From: JAOAGA01 sp964540515
GTDB lineage: Bacteria > CALINM01
Direction: 5' to 3'
Length of the DNA: 6,333 nucleotides
NCBI GenBank assembly: GCA_964540515.1
Contig: CAZIMS010000021.1
Location: forward strand, 1 to 6,333
Position 1 is the stretch's first letter. Every line of letters starts with the position of its first letter. This document shows positions 1-5,739 of this stretch, piece after piece. Under the pieces are notes generated by a model, which was not told the origin of the DNA, searched no databases, and worked only from the letters and a program-made list of their open reading frames with translations. The position numbers were made by a program, and so were the translations under genes.

Positions 1-2
1 AG

Positions 3-77
3 GCCTTGCCCTTTAGGGCTGGGAATGCGGCGACCAAATTATTGAAGTCGGTCAAAATCTTGTGCCAAAACGGTTGA
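3..77 (+). CDS. Possible C-terminal tail of an upstream gene (partial)
   Basis: The third frame is open from the window edge to a TGA at 75-77, giving 24 residues ending in KILCQNG. The stop falls just where the -35 element of the first promoter begins, which is a natural place for one transcription unit to end and the next to begin. The fragment is too short to recognise and has no diagnostic motif. An open frame of 24 codons also occurs easily by chance, so this is only a candidate. Confidence 0.2.
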   Translation, partial: ALPFRAGNAATKLLKSVKILCQNG

Positions 78-101
78 CAATGCTTCTTTTAGTTACATAA
101 T
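74..101 (+). promoter_or_regulatory. Sigma70-type promoter for the first operon
   Basis: There is a perfect -35 TTGACA at 74-79, a 16-base spacer, and a -10 CATAAT at 96-101 (five of six consensus positions). Transcription should start near A108. That leaves only about 4 bases before the GTG at 112 or about 13 before the ATG at 121, and no AGGAGG-like sequence lies between. The mRNA is therefore predicted to have a very short leader or be effectively leaderless. This is the best promoter match I found in the window. Confidence 0.7.
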
Positions 102-111
102 ACAAGCACTG

Positions 112-930
112 GTGAACGCTATGAAGAGAAGCAAGACTACTACCACAACTACCAGTGTGCCCGCGGTATTTGTGCCTTTTTTCTGGCCCATCTCCCAGTT
201 TTTTGGGGATTTCATAGCAGGAGCCGTTTCTCCTCTTGTAATTGCGCTGTACGGGAAGGCGGGGGTGGGGAAATCCCAAATTGCGCTGGCTTGCGCAGAA
301 CGGTTCGCACAACATGGCTGGGATACCGTGTACGTGGTTACGGAAAGGCCACGTATACATATCACCGCTCGCCCACCAGAAGCAGCGGTTCATCCTGTTT
401 ATGTGTCTCCAAGAGACATATTGGACTTTACTGCGGAAAAGATACGCGACGCCAATCAACGAAAGCGTCCTCTCTTCTGGGTAATAGACTCTCTGGCGTG
501 TATTAGCGAGATCAGCGGCCAAATCGGGGCAAGATTCCATGCGCTCCTTGCCATGTCTAGTTACTTACACGAAATAAGGCCCCATATTCCCCTTATAGTT
601 TTGGGAATTGCCCAGTTGAGACAAAGGCCAAACCCAATGTCTCCCCTGGTTCCTCTGCATCGTCCCTCGTTAAGCGATAGTCTAAAACATCATTTTCATG
701 CCGTGGTTTATTTGCAAATAACACCGCAGGGGAATTTCAAATTGACCCTGACCGATTGGTCAGCAATGATTATCCAATATGACGGCACAAACATGTACGC
801 CGTGCCGTTCTTAGAAAACATTGGCTTGGCCAAAGAAGTATCCTTCTCTTATGGAGAAATACGGCAAAACATGGTGCCACCCCAGTGCTATGAAGTGACT
901 GTGCCAGTATGGAGAGCAGAAAGTATTTAG
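112..930 (+). CDS. RecA/RadB-like ATPase
   Basis: This is a 272-aa ATPase of the RecA fold. Visible are a Walker A motif GKAGVGKS at residues 48-55, a glutamate (E78, in VVTE) where RecA/RadA proteins place their catalytic glutamate, a Walker B strand FWVIDSL with D126, and a polar strand IAQLRQRP (Q168) resembling the RadA segment that ends in Asn-Gln-Val. The downstream order of strands also fits RadA/RadB. The size, and the lack of an N-terminal helix-hairpin-helix domain, resemble the short RadB or plasmid/phage RecA-like proteins. It should bind and hydrolyse ATP, probably on DNA. Residues 9-14 are six consecutive threonines in an otherwise polar N-terminus. The start is GTG 112 or ATG 121; neither has a Shine-Dalgarno site. 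An AAA_25 (RepA-type) hexameric helicase is an alternative. The ATPase fold is secure, the exact role is not. Confidence 0.92.
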   Translation: MNAMKRSKTTTTTTSVPAVFVPFFWPISQFFGDFIAGAVSPLVIALYGKAGVGKSQIALACAERFAQHGWDTVYVVTERPRIHITARPPEAAVHPVYVSPRDILDFTAEKIRDANQRKRPLFWVIDSLACISEISGQIGARFHALLAMSSYLHEIRPHIPLIVLGIAQLRQRPNPMSPLVPLHRPSLSDSLKHHFHAVVYLQITPQGNFKLTLTDWSAMIIQYDGTNMYAVPFLENIGLAKEVSFSYGEIRQNMVPPQCYEVTVPVWRAESI

Positions 931-1223
931 ACTCTCTTTACAGATACGCGGTGATTGAGGTGCCCCCAGACGAATCTAGTCTTGGGGTGCTGGCATATTT
1001 CCACCAAGTTATCTCAAACTTTGGCGGCCACGTCATACCCAGTTATCCTATGACAACGCGCCCTGAGCATGTTGGAATGGCTATATTAGTGCCCGCATCA
1101 AACCTCCAGGGTTTGCTGCGTAGGATACAAGAGGGCAATCCTGTCGCCGATTGTGTTTTTTACGTGCACCAAGAAGCCATCAAGTCGCCGAAAAGACCAC
1201 AAGGAGGGCAAGGTGTTCTTTGA
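909..1223 (+). CDS. Hypothetical protein, 104 aa
   Basis: I do not recognise this protein. It starts inside the end of the ATPase gene (22-base overlap) and its own last 11 bases overlap the next gene, so it sits in a translationally coupled chain. It has alternating hydrophobic segments (YAVIEVP, LGVLAYFHQVIS, VGMAILVPASNLQGLLRRI) that suggest a small alpha/beta domain, then a basic, Gly/Pro/Gln-rich C-terminal tail from about residue 90. There is no signal peptide or membrane helix. The ATG at 909 lacks a clear ribosome site; a GTG at 951 is an alternative start. Frame continuity and tight packing support it as real. Function is unknown, and a role as partner of the flanking ATPase is inference from position only. 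Confidence 0.75.
   Translation: MESRKYLDSLYRYAVIEVPPDESSLGVLAYFHQVISNFGGHVIPSYPMTTRPEHVGMAILVPASNLQGLLRRIQEGNPVADCVFYVHQEAIKSPKRPQGGQGVL
1202..1207 (+). promoter_or_regulatory. Ribosome binding site that fixes a GTG start at 1213
   Basis: A full AGGAGG lies 5 bases before the GTG at 1213, inside the end of the preceding gene. The same frame is open further upstream to a GTG at 1153, but that codon has no ribosome site. The GTG at 1213 is therefore the supported start. The ATG at 1234 is too far from this site. Confidence 0.8.
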
Positions 1224-1932
1224 GTTTCGTGGCATGGCACCGTTTGGAATTATGGCCAATGTTGAGGGCCGGCGCATTCCGCTGATAGTGGGGGAGGAGT
1301 ATCTTTGTGGCTGGCCTGAGCCGCTATCGCTTGTTGAGTTTGAGGCCCTTACCCGCCAGATTCGGAATGCGGTAGCAAGGGTATACTCTTACCCTGCCGA
1401 ATATGTTCCGGCACTGCGGGTTGTCCGGAAACACTGCCCCTCTCTCACGGGGCAAGAAATGATAAGAATAGCAAAGTTTGTCGCCGCATTGGGCGCAGAG
1501 GGGGCAAAGGCCCTGGAAGAATCGTACATCTATTTGGAAAGCCGGGGTGTCAACCCAGCGCAAATCCCATACCGGTATGCTGTCCCTGCCGCCGTTAGAG
1601 TGATGGGCAGCAAGGCTGGAGAGGCCGTATATGCAGAAATGCACAAAAACCCCAATCGCTCGGCTTGGGGAAACGCGGCAGCGGCCAAAATCATTTCCGA
1701 AGCCATCCGGGACCGGCAAGGCGAAGTCTCTTCTCCAATGACAAAACGAAAGAGCCAGTCTCCGTCTTCTTCAGGCCGCCTTGCTGCCCCAAAGGAGGGT
1801 CAGTTGCCGTCACCGACCTATATCACGATAGATGTCAAGACGGGTCGGGTAATTTCTGATGCCCCATTGCCCGATGACGTTGTTAGCGCCATACAATCTG
1901 TTTGCACTTTATTTGAACAGGAGGAAGAATGA
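1213..1932 (+). CDS. Hypothetical helical protein with disordered linker, 239 aa
   Basis: I do not recognise a family. From the GTG at 1213 the protein has a short N-terminal beta-like segment, then an Ala-rich, mainly helical core (about residues 35-170, including SLVEFEALTRQIRNAVARVY and EMIRIAKFVAALGAEGAKAL). A Ser/Pro/Lys-rich linker follows (about 173-200), then a short C-terminal domain with ITIDVKTGRVI and an acidic end EQEEE. No membrane segment or catalytic motif is evident. The linker suggests a two-part adaptor. Its stop overlaps the ParM-like gene start as ATGA, and that overlap is preceded by an AGGAGG at 1919-1924, so the two proteins should be made in linked amounts. A role as accessory factor to the actin-like filament is possible but rests only on position. 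Confidence 0.85.
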   Translation: MFFEFRGMAPFGIMANVEGRRIPLIVGEEYLCGWPEPLSLVEFEALTRQIRNAVARVYSYPAEYVPALRVVRKHCPSLTGQEMIRIAKFVAALGAEGAKALEESYIYLESRGVNPAQIPYRYAVPAAVRVMGSKAGEAVYAEMHKNPNRSAWGNAAAAKIISEAIRDRQGEVSSPMTKRKSQSPSSSGRLAAPKEGQLPSPTYITIDVKTGRVISDAPLPDDVVSAIQSVCTLFEQEEE

Positions 1933-2861
1933 GCCGCACCCTGGTAGCAATAGATGTTGGGTTTGGTGCCATTAAGGTCGTTGCCGGCAATGCAGGGGGC
2001 CGAAAAAGGATGTTTCAATTTCCTGCCCTTGTTCAGGCAGTGCCCCGCTTGCCGCAAACGCGCCGCCCCAGCGATATATTCAAACCAGAAAGTGGTTGGC
2101 ATTTTGCTTTTGACCTCAATGAGGAAACGCACTACCTAATTGGTGTCGGTGCCAGAGAAATGAGCCTGGAGTCTCGCAGGCAGTTTTCCCCACGGACTCA
2201 AGCCCTTGTGCTGACGGGGATTTATCGGGCTTTGAGATATTTGGGTGCCAACCTGAATGAGAAAAACACGGTCTCTCTGGTGTTGGGAGTTCCCCCAGGA
2301 ATTCATAGTATGGCCAAGAAAGTCCGCTGGCCTGAAACCTGCTATATTAACTTACGCCCATTTAGGGTGCACCTTTTTCCTGTTTATATTGTTTCCCAGA
2401 CGGCTGGTACCGTTTATCTTTTTGCTCGGCGTCTTGAGCAAAAAAGGGGAACGTATGTGTTTTGCGATATAGGGTACGGAACCACAGATATTGTTGTGGT
2501 AGATATTACCTCAAGAGGCATTGTGGCGCTTAGCCAGGTGTCTCATGAGGTGGGCTGCAACGAGATTGAGGGAGTGCCTTCTTCAATGCTATCAGAACGA
2601 GAGGCTGCTCGCCAAAATGTGGCCTACCAGATTGCACAACAAATCTCACGGGCAATCCGACAGGCAGGCATGAACAACAAGGAGGTAACAGGCATTGTTT
2701 TAACTGGCGGGGGCAGCGTTCAACTGTCTGGCCTCCTGTCAGAGGCAACTAGCATGTCCATACCGTTGAGTAGAATTGGGAATACCGTTCAAGACGCGGT
2801 ATTCGCCAACGCTCTTGGTATGTGGGAGTTTCTGAGAGACAAGATGGTAGAAAAGACATGA
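1929..2861 (+). CDS. parM: ParM-like actin-family ATPase (plasmid segregation)
   Basis: This 310-aa protein has the full set of actin-superfamily signatures. Phosphate-1 is AIDVGFGAIKVV (D9, G11, G13, K16). A strand LVLGVPPGIHS lies near residues 115-125. Phosphate-2 is CDIGYGTTDIVVVD at residues 179-192. The adenosine motif is LTGGGS near residues 258-263. The segment LIGVGAREM is also typical of ParM/StbA and archaeal Ta0583-type proteins. Length is normal for ParM. Such proteins polymerise with ATP into dynamic filaments that push or pull plasmid DNA bound by ParR. The start has AGGAGG 4 bases upstream and overlaps the previous stop as ATGA; the next gene, ParR-like, overlaps in the same way. 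The fold is certain. The partition role follows from the adjacent ParR-like gene. The gene symbol is by family, since actin-like proteins also transport phage DNA. Confidence 0.94.
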   Translation: MSRTLVAIDVGFGAIKVVAGNAGGRKRMFQFPALVQAVPRLPQTRRPSDIFKPESGWHFAFDLNEETHYLIGVGAREMSLESRRQFSPRTQALVLTGIYRALRYLGANLNEKNTVSLVLGVPPGIHSMAKKVRWPETCYINLRPFRVHLFPVYIVSQTAGTVYLFARRLEQKRGTYVFCDIGYGTTDIVVVDITSRGIVALSQVSHEVGCNEIEGVPSSMLSEREAARQNVAYQIAQQISRAIRQAGMNNKEVTGIVLTGGGSVQLSGLLSEATSMSIPLSRIGNTVQDAVFANALGMWEFLRDKMVEKT

Positions 2862-3235
2862 GACGCAGTGTTGCAATTCCAGACGAAATAGCCCGGCAGA
2901 TCCAACATCTCCCCCCCGGAGAACAAAGATTGATTATCAGTGCACTACTTCGGTTGGGGGCATTGTGGGTTCGAAAGAGCCCTGAATTACAGGTCGCCCT
3001 GAACATAGCGATTGATTCTAGAAACGCGTGTGACTTGCCAACTCTGGGCGAGGAGGGCAGTGATATAGGAAAACACACCGAAGACGCGTGGGGGCCCGAT
3101 ATGTGTTTGCCAGAAGTGTCCGGCGACGAAGACGACCCTGGACAGTTGTTTGGCTTTGGGCTTGGGCCAACAGACCTAGAGCCCGAACTACCAGCAACAC
3201 GAAAACGCCGCTCAAGACGGGGAAACGCATCATGA
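2858..3235 (+). CDS. parR: ParR-like ribbon-helix-helix DNA-binding protein
   Basis: The N-terminal 35 residues fit a ribbon-helix-helix fold of the ParR type: a short strand RRSVAIP, a helix DEIARQIQHL, a turn PPGEQ, and a second helix RLIISALLRLG. The pattern strand-helix-L-P-x-G-E-helix is what ParR adaptors show. After that comes an unusual long tail: acidic and Gly/Pro-rich from about residue 65 to 113, then a basic patch RKRRSRR at 116-122. ParR binds centromere repeats through its N-terminus and contacts the ParM filament through its C-terminus. The ATG at 2858 overlaps the parM-like stop as ATGA, which is why I prefer it to an upstream GTG at 2822. The 125-aa length fits ParR. Assignment rests on position plus fold pattern; the DNA site is not identified. 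Confidence 0.82.
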   Translation: MRRSVAIPDEIARQIQHLPPGEQRLIISALLRLGALWVRKSPELQVALNIAIDSRNACDLPTLGEEGSDIGKHTEDAWGPDMCLPEVSGDEDDPGQLFGFGLGPTDLEPELPATRKRRSRRGNAS

Positions 3236-3795
3236 GGTTTTTTACGCACATATCTGCGTCAGTCCCCATCGCCATAATAATGGCCAGGGCATTGCCCACT
3301 GAAATTAGCGTGCCAGTTATATTCGGCGTGGTGGTGGGGTCTATATCTCCAGACGTTGATTTTCCGCATGGCAATACCGTAGCGTCATGGGGGCGCAAAA
3401 TTGCCAGAAGGGCCAAGCGTCGTTCCGTCATCGGACTTGTTTTTGTTGCGCCCGCTCTTTACGTGCTTGGCACACTCATCATTGTCTGGGGATGGACACT
3501 GAAAGCGATTGTGAAAATCCTAGACCTGCCCCATCGCGGCGCATTGCATTCTCCCCTTTTGGCCATACTCTTTATTTTGGCAGGCGGGGTGCTAAGCCTT
3601 TTGCACCCTCTGTTTTCTGTATTGGTGGGAATCGGGATTGGATGGATAACACACCTTCTTCTTGATATGATGACTCCTTCTGGAATTGCGGTAGGAAAAT
3701 GGAGAATATCGGGGCCTGTTGTCACAGGAAGCCTTGTGGACTATGCCATAGGCATTGTTATGCTTGTTTTTGCGGCAATTGGTTTTGTGATATAA
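3232..3795 (+). CDS. YdjM-type (DUF457) membrane metal-dependent hydrolase
   Basis: This 187-aa membrane protein carries the polar signature of the YdjM/DUF457 family of predicted metal-dependent hydrolases: H6 in THISASV, SPDVDFPHG at 39-47, HRGALHS at 101-107, and THLLLDMMTPSG with H141 and D145. The His/Asp residues sit between hydrophobic helices (about 10-20, 28-38, 66-88, 108-124, 127-145 and 167-187), so the active site should lie at the membrane face. The substrate of the family is unknown; E. coli YdjM is under LexA (SOS) control. The ATG at 3232 overlaps the parR-like stop as ATGA, tying its production to the partition genes. A longer reading upstream to 3088 would run inside parR and is not supported. 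Family assignment is firm, function in this setting is not. Confidence 0.92.
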   Translation: MRFFTHISASVPIAIIMARALPTEISVPVIFGVVVGSISPDVDFPHGNTVASWGRKIARRAKRRSVIGLVFVAPALYVLGTLIIVWGWTLKAIVKILDLPHRGALHSPLLAILFILAGGVLSLLHPLFSVLVGIGIGWITHLLLDMMTPSGIAVGKWRISGPVVTGSLVDYAIGIVMLVFAAIGFVI

Positions 3796-3833
3796 AATGT
3801 CTTGTGAATGGGGTTTTCTGATTCCATCTAACC

Positions 3834-3841
3834 AAGGAGGG
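3834..3841 (+). promoter_or_regulatory. Strong ribosome binding site opening the second gene block
   Basis: AAGGAGGG lies just before the ATG at 3846, in a 50-base gap that is the first real spacer in the gene series. I see no convincing terminator or promoter in the gap; TTGTGA at 3802-3807 has only a poor -10 partner. Transcription may therefore simply continue from upstream, with independent, efficient translation starting here. Confidence 0.75.
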
Positions 3842-3845
3842 ACAC

Positions 3846-4091
3846 ATGCAACAAACAGAACAAAACACTAGGGCAATGGTGTATTGTTGGGGCGAGGTCT
3901 TGGTTATTCAACAGGAAACCAGTAACGGTAGAGTTTTGAAAGTTTTTGCCCTGGACGAGCGTCAGGCCCTGACCGATGCGGCTAAAAACGGAGACTGGCA
4001 GAAAATGGAACAGATATTCCTGGGCCTGGGCCAGTCCTTGTCAAAAGAAGAAATTCTGGCCATAGCCAAGGCACTTATAGAACAAGCATAA
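3846..4091 (+). CDS. Small hypothetical protein, 81 aa
   Basis: I do not recognise this protein. It begins with a polar Gln/Thr-rich stretch, then a likely beta hairpin (MVYCWGEVLVIQQETSNGRVLKVFAL, about residues 11-36), then two helices (ERQALTDAAKNGDWQKMEQIFLGL and KEEILAIAKALIEQ). It is soluble, with no signal peptide or membrane helix. The small beta-alpha-alpha layout would suit a regulator or adaptor, but no DNA-binding motif is clear. It has the strong ribosome site AAGGAGGG. Its stop codon directly abuts the ATG of the next gene (zero spacing), so the two are very likely co-translated. Confidence 0.8.
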   Translation: MQQTEQNTRAMVYCWGEVLVIQQETSNGRVLKVFALDERQALTDAAKNGDWQKMEQIFLGLGQSLSKEEILAIAKALIEQA

Positions 4092-4505
4092 ATGACAGTG
4101 TCCATTAGTTTCCATATTGGCATAGACGAAACCTGTATAGAAATATCTGCTCCCCCACCCGAGATGAGGTGGAGTTCTGTTAGCACGTGGGGGGCAGTAA
4201 GGGCGATTGTCAACAGCGTCGCGGACTTTGTGGAAAGCATGGGCGCGAGCGCTTTAGCCTATACCGACCTGGCCATATGCTTTGACCAAGGCGTTGAGAT
4301 GCCTCAAATGCCCAATGGCAAGGAAATTCCCAGGCGGTGGGTCATAGCATCCCGCTTTGCAGGGAACATTGCCAAAAACATTCGGGAGGGGTGGATTGTT
4401 ATCCACGAAGACTGCTTGGTCTTGGGCGAAGAAAGCGTTCCTGATTCTGCTTCCTATGAGCGTTTTAGCAATGACAAGGTTGCCCTCGCGAAATCCCAAC
4501 CATAA
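4092..4505 (+). CDS. Hypothetical protein, 137 aa
   Basis: I do not recognise this protein. It starts at the base after the previous stop and has no ribosome site of its own, so translation probably depends on coupling. Predicted features are N-terminal strands (TVSISFHIGIDETCIEISAP), a helix near residues 34-52 (GAVRAIVNSVADFVESMG), and a polar C-terminal half with strands such as WIVIHEDCLVLGEE. There is no export signal. About the last 36 codons overlap, in another frame, the predicted start and signal sequence of the following glycoside hydrolase. Both readings look protein-like there, so the overlap seems to be real dual coding rather than a wrong start, though a shorter version of one partner cannot be excluded. 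Confidence 0.74.
   Translation: MTVSISFHIGIDETCIEISAPPPEMRWSSVSTWGAVRAIVNSVADFVESMGASALAYTDLAICFDQGVEMPQMPNGKEIPRRWVIASRFAGNIAKNIREGWIVIHEDCLVLGEESVPDSASYERFSNDKVALAKSQP
4384..4391 (+). promoter_or_regulatory. Ribosome binding site for a TTG start inside the upstream gene
   Basis: GGGAGGGG lies just before the TTG at 4396; the GGAGG core is 6 bases from that codon. It falls inside the upstream hypothetical gene. It is the best ribosome site in the hydrolase frame. The start it selects places a Lys-Lys plus hydrophobic segment at the N-terminus, as expected for an exported protein. In-frame ATGs at 4456 and 4471 would cut into that segment. Confidence 0.65.
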
Positions 4506-5502
4506 CTACGATGGAGAGGGGCAACTTGCTCTGGTTTATCAAAAGACAGCCCTTGCTTCTGTTCTCCCTACTCCAGCGTTTTTTGCTACAAGGACGCCAA
4601 CCCCAACGTTTTCCCCGGATTTTTTTCTAACACCAACGCCTACGGTTACTCCCACGCCCTCTCCGACACCCGTGTCGTACAGATATGCACAGAAAGAGTG
4701 GCCCCGAGGGTGGATAGCTCCTCAGGTTCTTGGCGATTTGTCTTTTGAAACTCATCACTATCCAGCAATAAAGGTGTTTGGGTGCGAAATGGTATCCAAC
4801 ACACATTACATTGCGCCACCCTCACAGGTAGTTGTGGGAAGGATTTTTGGCGGAGAGGACTTGTTGTCTCCAGAAATACCCACCGCTGTGGCGGCGAAAA
4901 TAATGGCCCAGCGGATTTCAGATACTTTTGAGGGGTGCTGGAGTGTAATAGATGCGATAGAAATTTTTAATGAGGCCTCTGGGGATGGCAACGAGTACAA
5001 TCAAAAAAGGGTTGCAGAAATTTCATACCTGGTAGCCCAGTGGTTGGTCAGCAGGGGTGTGCGTCCGGTTGTGTTTAACTATCCCGTTGGTGCTCCAACA
5101 AAAAAGGACGCCTTTTTGCCAGAGACGATTCGTTTACTGAAATACGTTGCATCAGTGGACGGTTTTGTGGGTGTGCATTTGTACTTTCCGTGTAACAATC
5201 CCCAGTTTCCCGCCACTTGGAATTTTACCGAGTGGGACAAAGAATACAGGCGAATGGGCATTCATCTGAAATACGTTGCTACAGAGGCGGGAATCTGCAA
5301 ACTGGAAAACAATGGACACTGGAATCCCTATGTCGGATGGAGGGAATGCCCATCGCTAGAACCAGAAGAATACAAAAAGCAACTGCGGGTTTTGCTGGAC
5401 ATTGCGCGAGGGAGGGTTGATATGGTGGGGCTTTTTGTCTTTGTTATTAACATCCCCGGTGACAAGTGGGCATCTTTTGATGCTCGTCCGATTTTCCCTT
5501 GA
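4396..5502 (+). CDS. Exported clan GH-A-like glycoside hydrolase with Thr-Pro linker
   Basis: From TTG 4396 this is a 368-aa exported enzyme. Residues 1-26 form a signal peptide or membrane anchor (WAKKAFLILLPMSVLAM; possible signal-peptidase site after VLA at 25). Residues 58-92 are a Thr-Pro-rich flexible linker (PTPTVTPTPSPTP). The rest looks like a TIM-barrel glycoside hydrolase: IEIFNE places Asn192-Glu193 as acid/base, and YVATEAG places Glu297 as nucleophile. The spacing of 104 residues is typical of clan GH-A, where the pair sits on strands 4 and 7. The C-terminus has WASFD, as in many such barrels. The substrate is unknown; cell wall or exopolysaccharide are possible. Fold and catalytic pair are inferred from motifs. 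Thr-Pro linkers of this sort are frequent in Chloroflexota. The protein ends soon after the last barrel strand, with no extra domain. Confidence 0.88.
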   Translation: MLSTKTAWSWAKKAFLILLPMSVLAMTRLPSRNPNHNYDGEGQLALVYQKTALASVLPTPAFFATRTPTPTFSPDFFLTPTPTVTPTPSPTPVSYRYAQKEWPRGWIAPQVLGDLSFETHHYPAIKVFGCEMVSNTHYIAPPSQVVVGRIFGGEDLLSPEIPTAVAAKIMAQRISDTFEGCWSVIDAIEIFNEASGDGNEYNQKRVAEISYLVAQWLVSRGVRPVVFNYPVGAPTKKDAFLPETIRLLKYVASVDGFVGVHLYFPCNNPQFPATWNFTEWDKEYRRMGIHLKYVATEAGICKLENNGHWNPYVGWRECPSLEPEEYKKQLRVLLDIARGRVDMVGLFVFVINIPGDKWASFDARPIFP

Positions 5503-5534
5503 TGCACTGGCTTTTTAGAGATATGGGGGAGCGC

Positions 5535-5569
5535 GAGGGGGCAGTAATCCCCCTCAATTTATTGAGGGG
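5535..5569 (+). repeat. Two mutually exclusive stem-loops sharing one arm
   Basis: Segment 1 (5535-5541, GAGGGGG) is a perfect 7-base complement of segment 2 (5549-5555, CCCCCTC) across a 7-base loop. Segment 2, extended to 5550-5557 (CCCCTCAA), is also a perfect 8-base complement of segment 3 (5562-5569, TTGAGGGG) across a TTTA loop. The middle arm can pair with only one partner at a time, as in attenuator-type leaders, though no T-tract follows segment 3. Confidence 0.65.
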
Positions 5570-5700
5570 ATACACGGACTCCCTCTGTGCGCATCCGCTT
5601 GAGGATGCCTCTCAATTTAAGGGAGGACGTCACAAAGGCGCGGGGGAGCATCTCCCTTTCTCCCAACCCAATAGCGCTTGACGCTTTTGCCTCTGAAAGG

Positions 5701-5728
5701 TTGCAAACGACAAGAAAAAAGGTAAAAT
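5701..5728 (+). promoter_or_regulatory. Possible promoter for the membrane protein gene
   Basis: TTGCAA (5701-5706, four of six positions), a 16-base spacer and TAAAAT (5723-5728, five of six) form a plausible sigma70-type promoter. The start would fall near 5735, right at the ribosome site, leaving a leader of about 9 bases. The closeness to the ribosome site makes it less certain, but it echoes the very short leader predicted for the first gene. Confidence 0.35.
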
Positions 5729-5733
5729 CCCAT

Positions 5734-5739
5734 AGGAGG
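5734..5739 (+). promoter_or_regulatory. Ribosome binding site with three candidate ATGs
   Basis: AGGAGG is followed by ATG 5744 (4 bases away, frame of the membrane protein), ATG 5748 (8 bases away, a five-codon frame MKERL then stop) and ATG 5762 (frame of the membrane protein). The best-spaced ATG is thus out of frame. See the tandem repeat at 5748-5775. Confidence 0.7.

Noticed and set aside
1153..1212. Upstream extension of the 239-aa hypothetical protein to GTG 1153
   Set aside because: No ribosome site precedes 1153, while AGGAGG lies 5 bases before GTG 1213. The extension is a Lys/Arg-rich shadow of the preceding gene.
3088..3231. Upstream extension of the YdjM-type protein
   Set aside because: The added 48 residues are Arg-rich and lie wholly inside the ParR-like gene. 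The family normally begins near the conserved THISASV segment, and the ATG at 3232 has ATGA coupling.
2749..3249. 166-codon open frame on the minus strand
   Set aside because: It lies opposite the ends of the ParM-like, ParR-like and YdjM-like genes, which have clear motifs and ATGA coupling. The minus-strand translation is Ser/Pro/Arg-rich without motifs.
3018..3431. 137-codon open frame on the minus strand
   Set aside because: It is antisense to the ParR tail and the YdjM-type motifs and shows no recognisable domain or ribosome site.
5644..5660. Rho-independent terminator (GGGAG-CAT-CTCCC then TTT)
   Set aside because: The stem has only 5 pairs and is followed by just three Ts before more Cs, so it is too weak to call a terminator.
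5502..5681. 59-codon plus-strand frame overlapping the hydrolase stop as TGATG
   Set aside because: It has coupling-like overlap but no ribosome site. It runs through several inverted repeats, and its composition does not look like a folded protein. Kept as a remark under the spacer.
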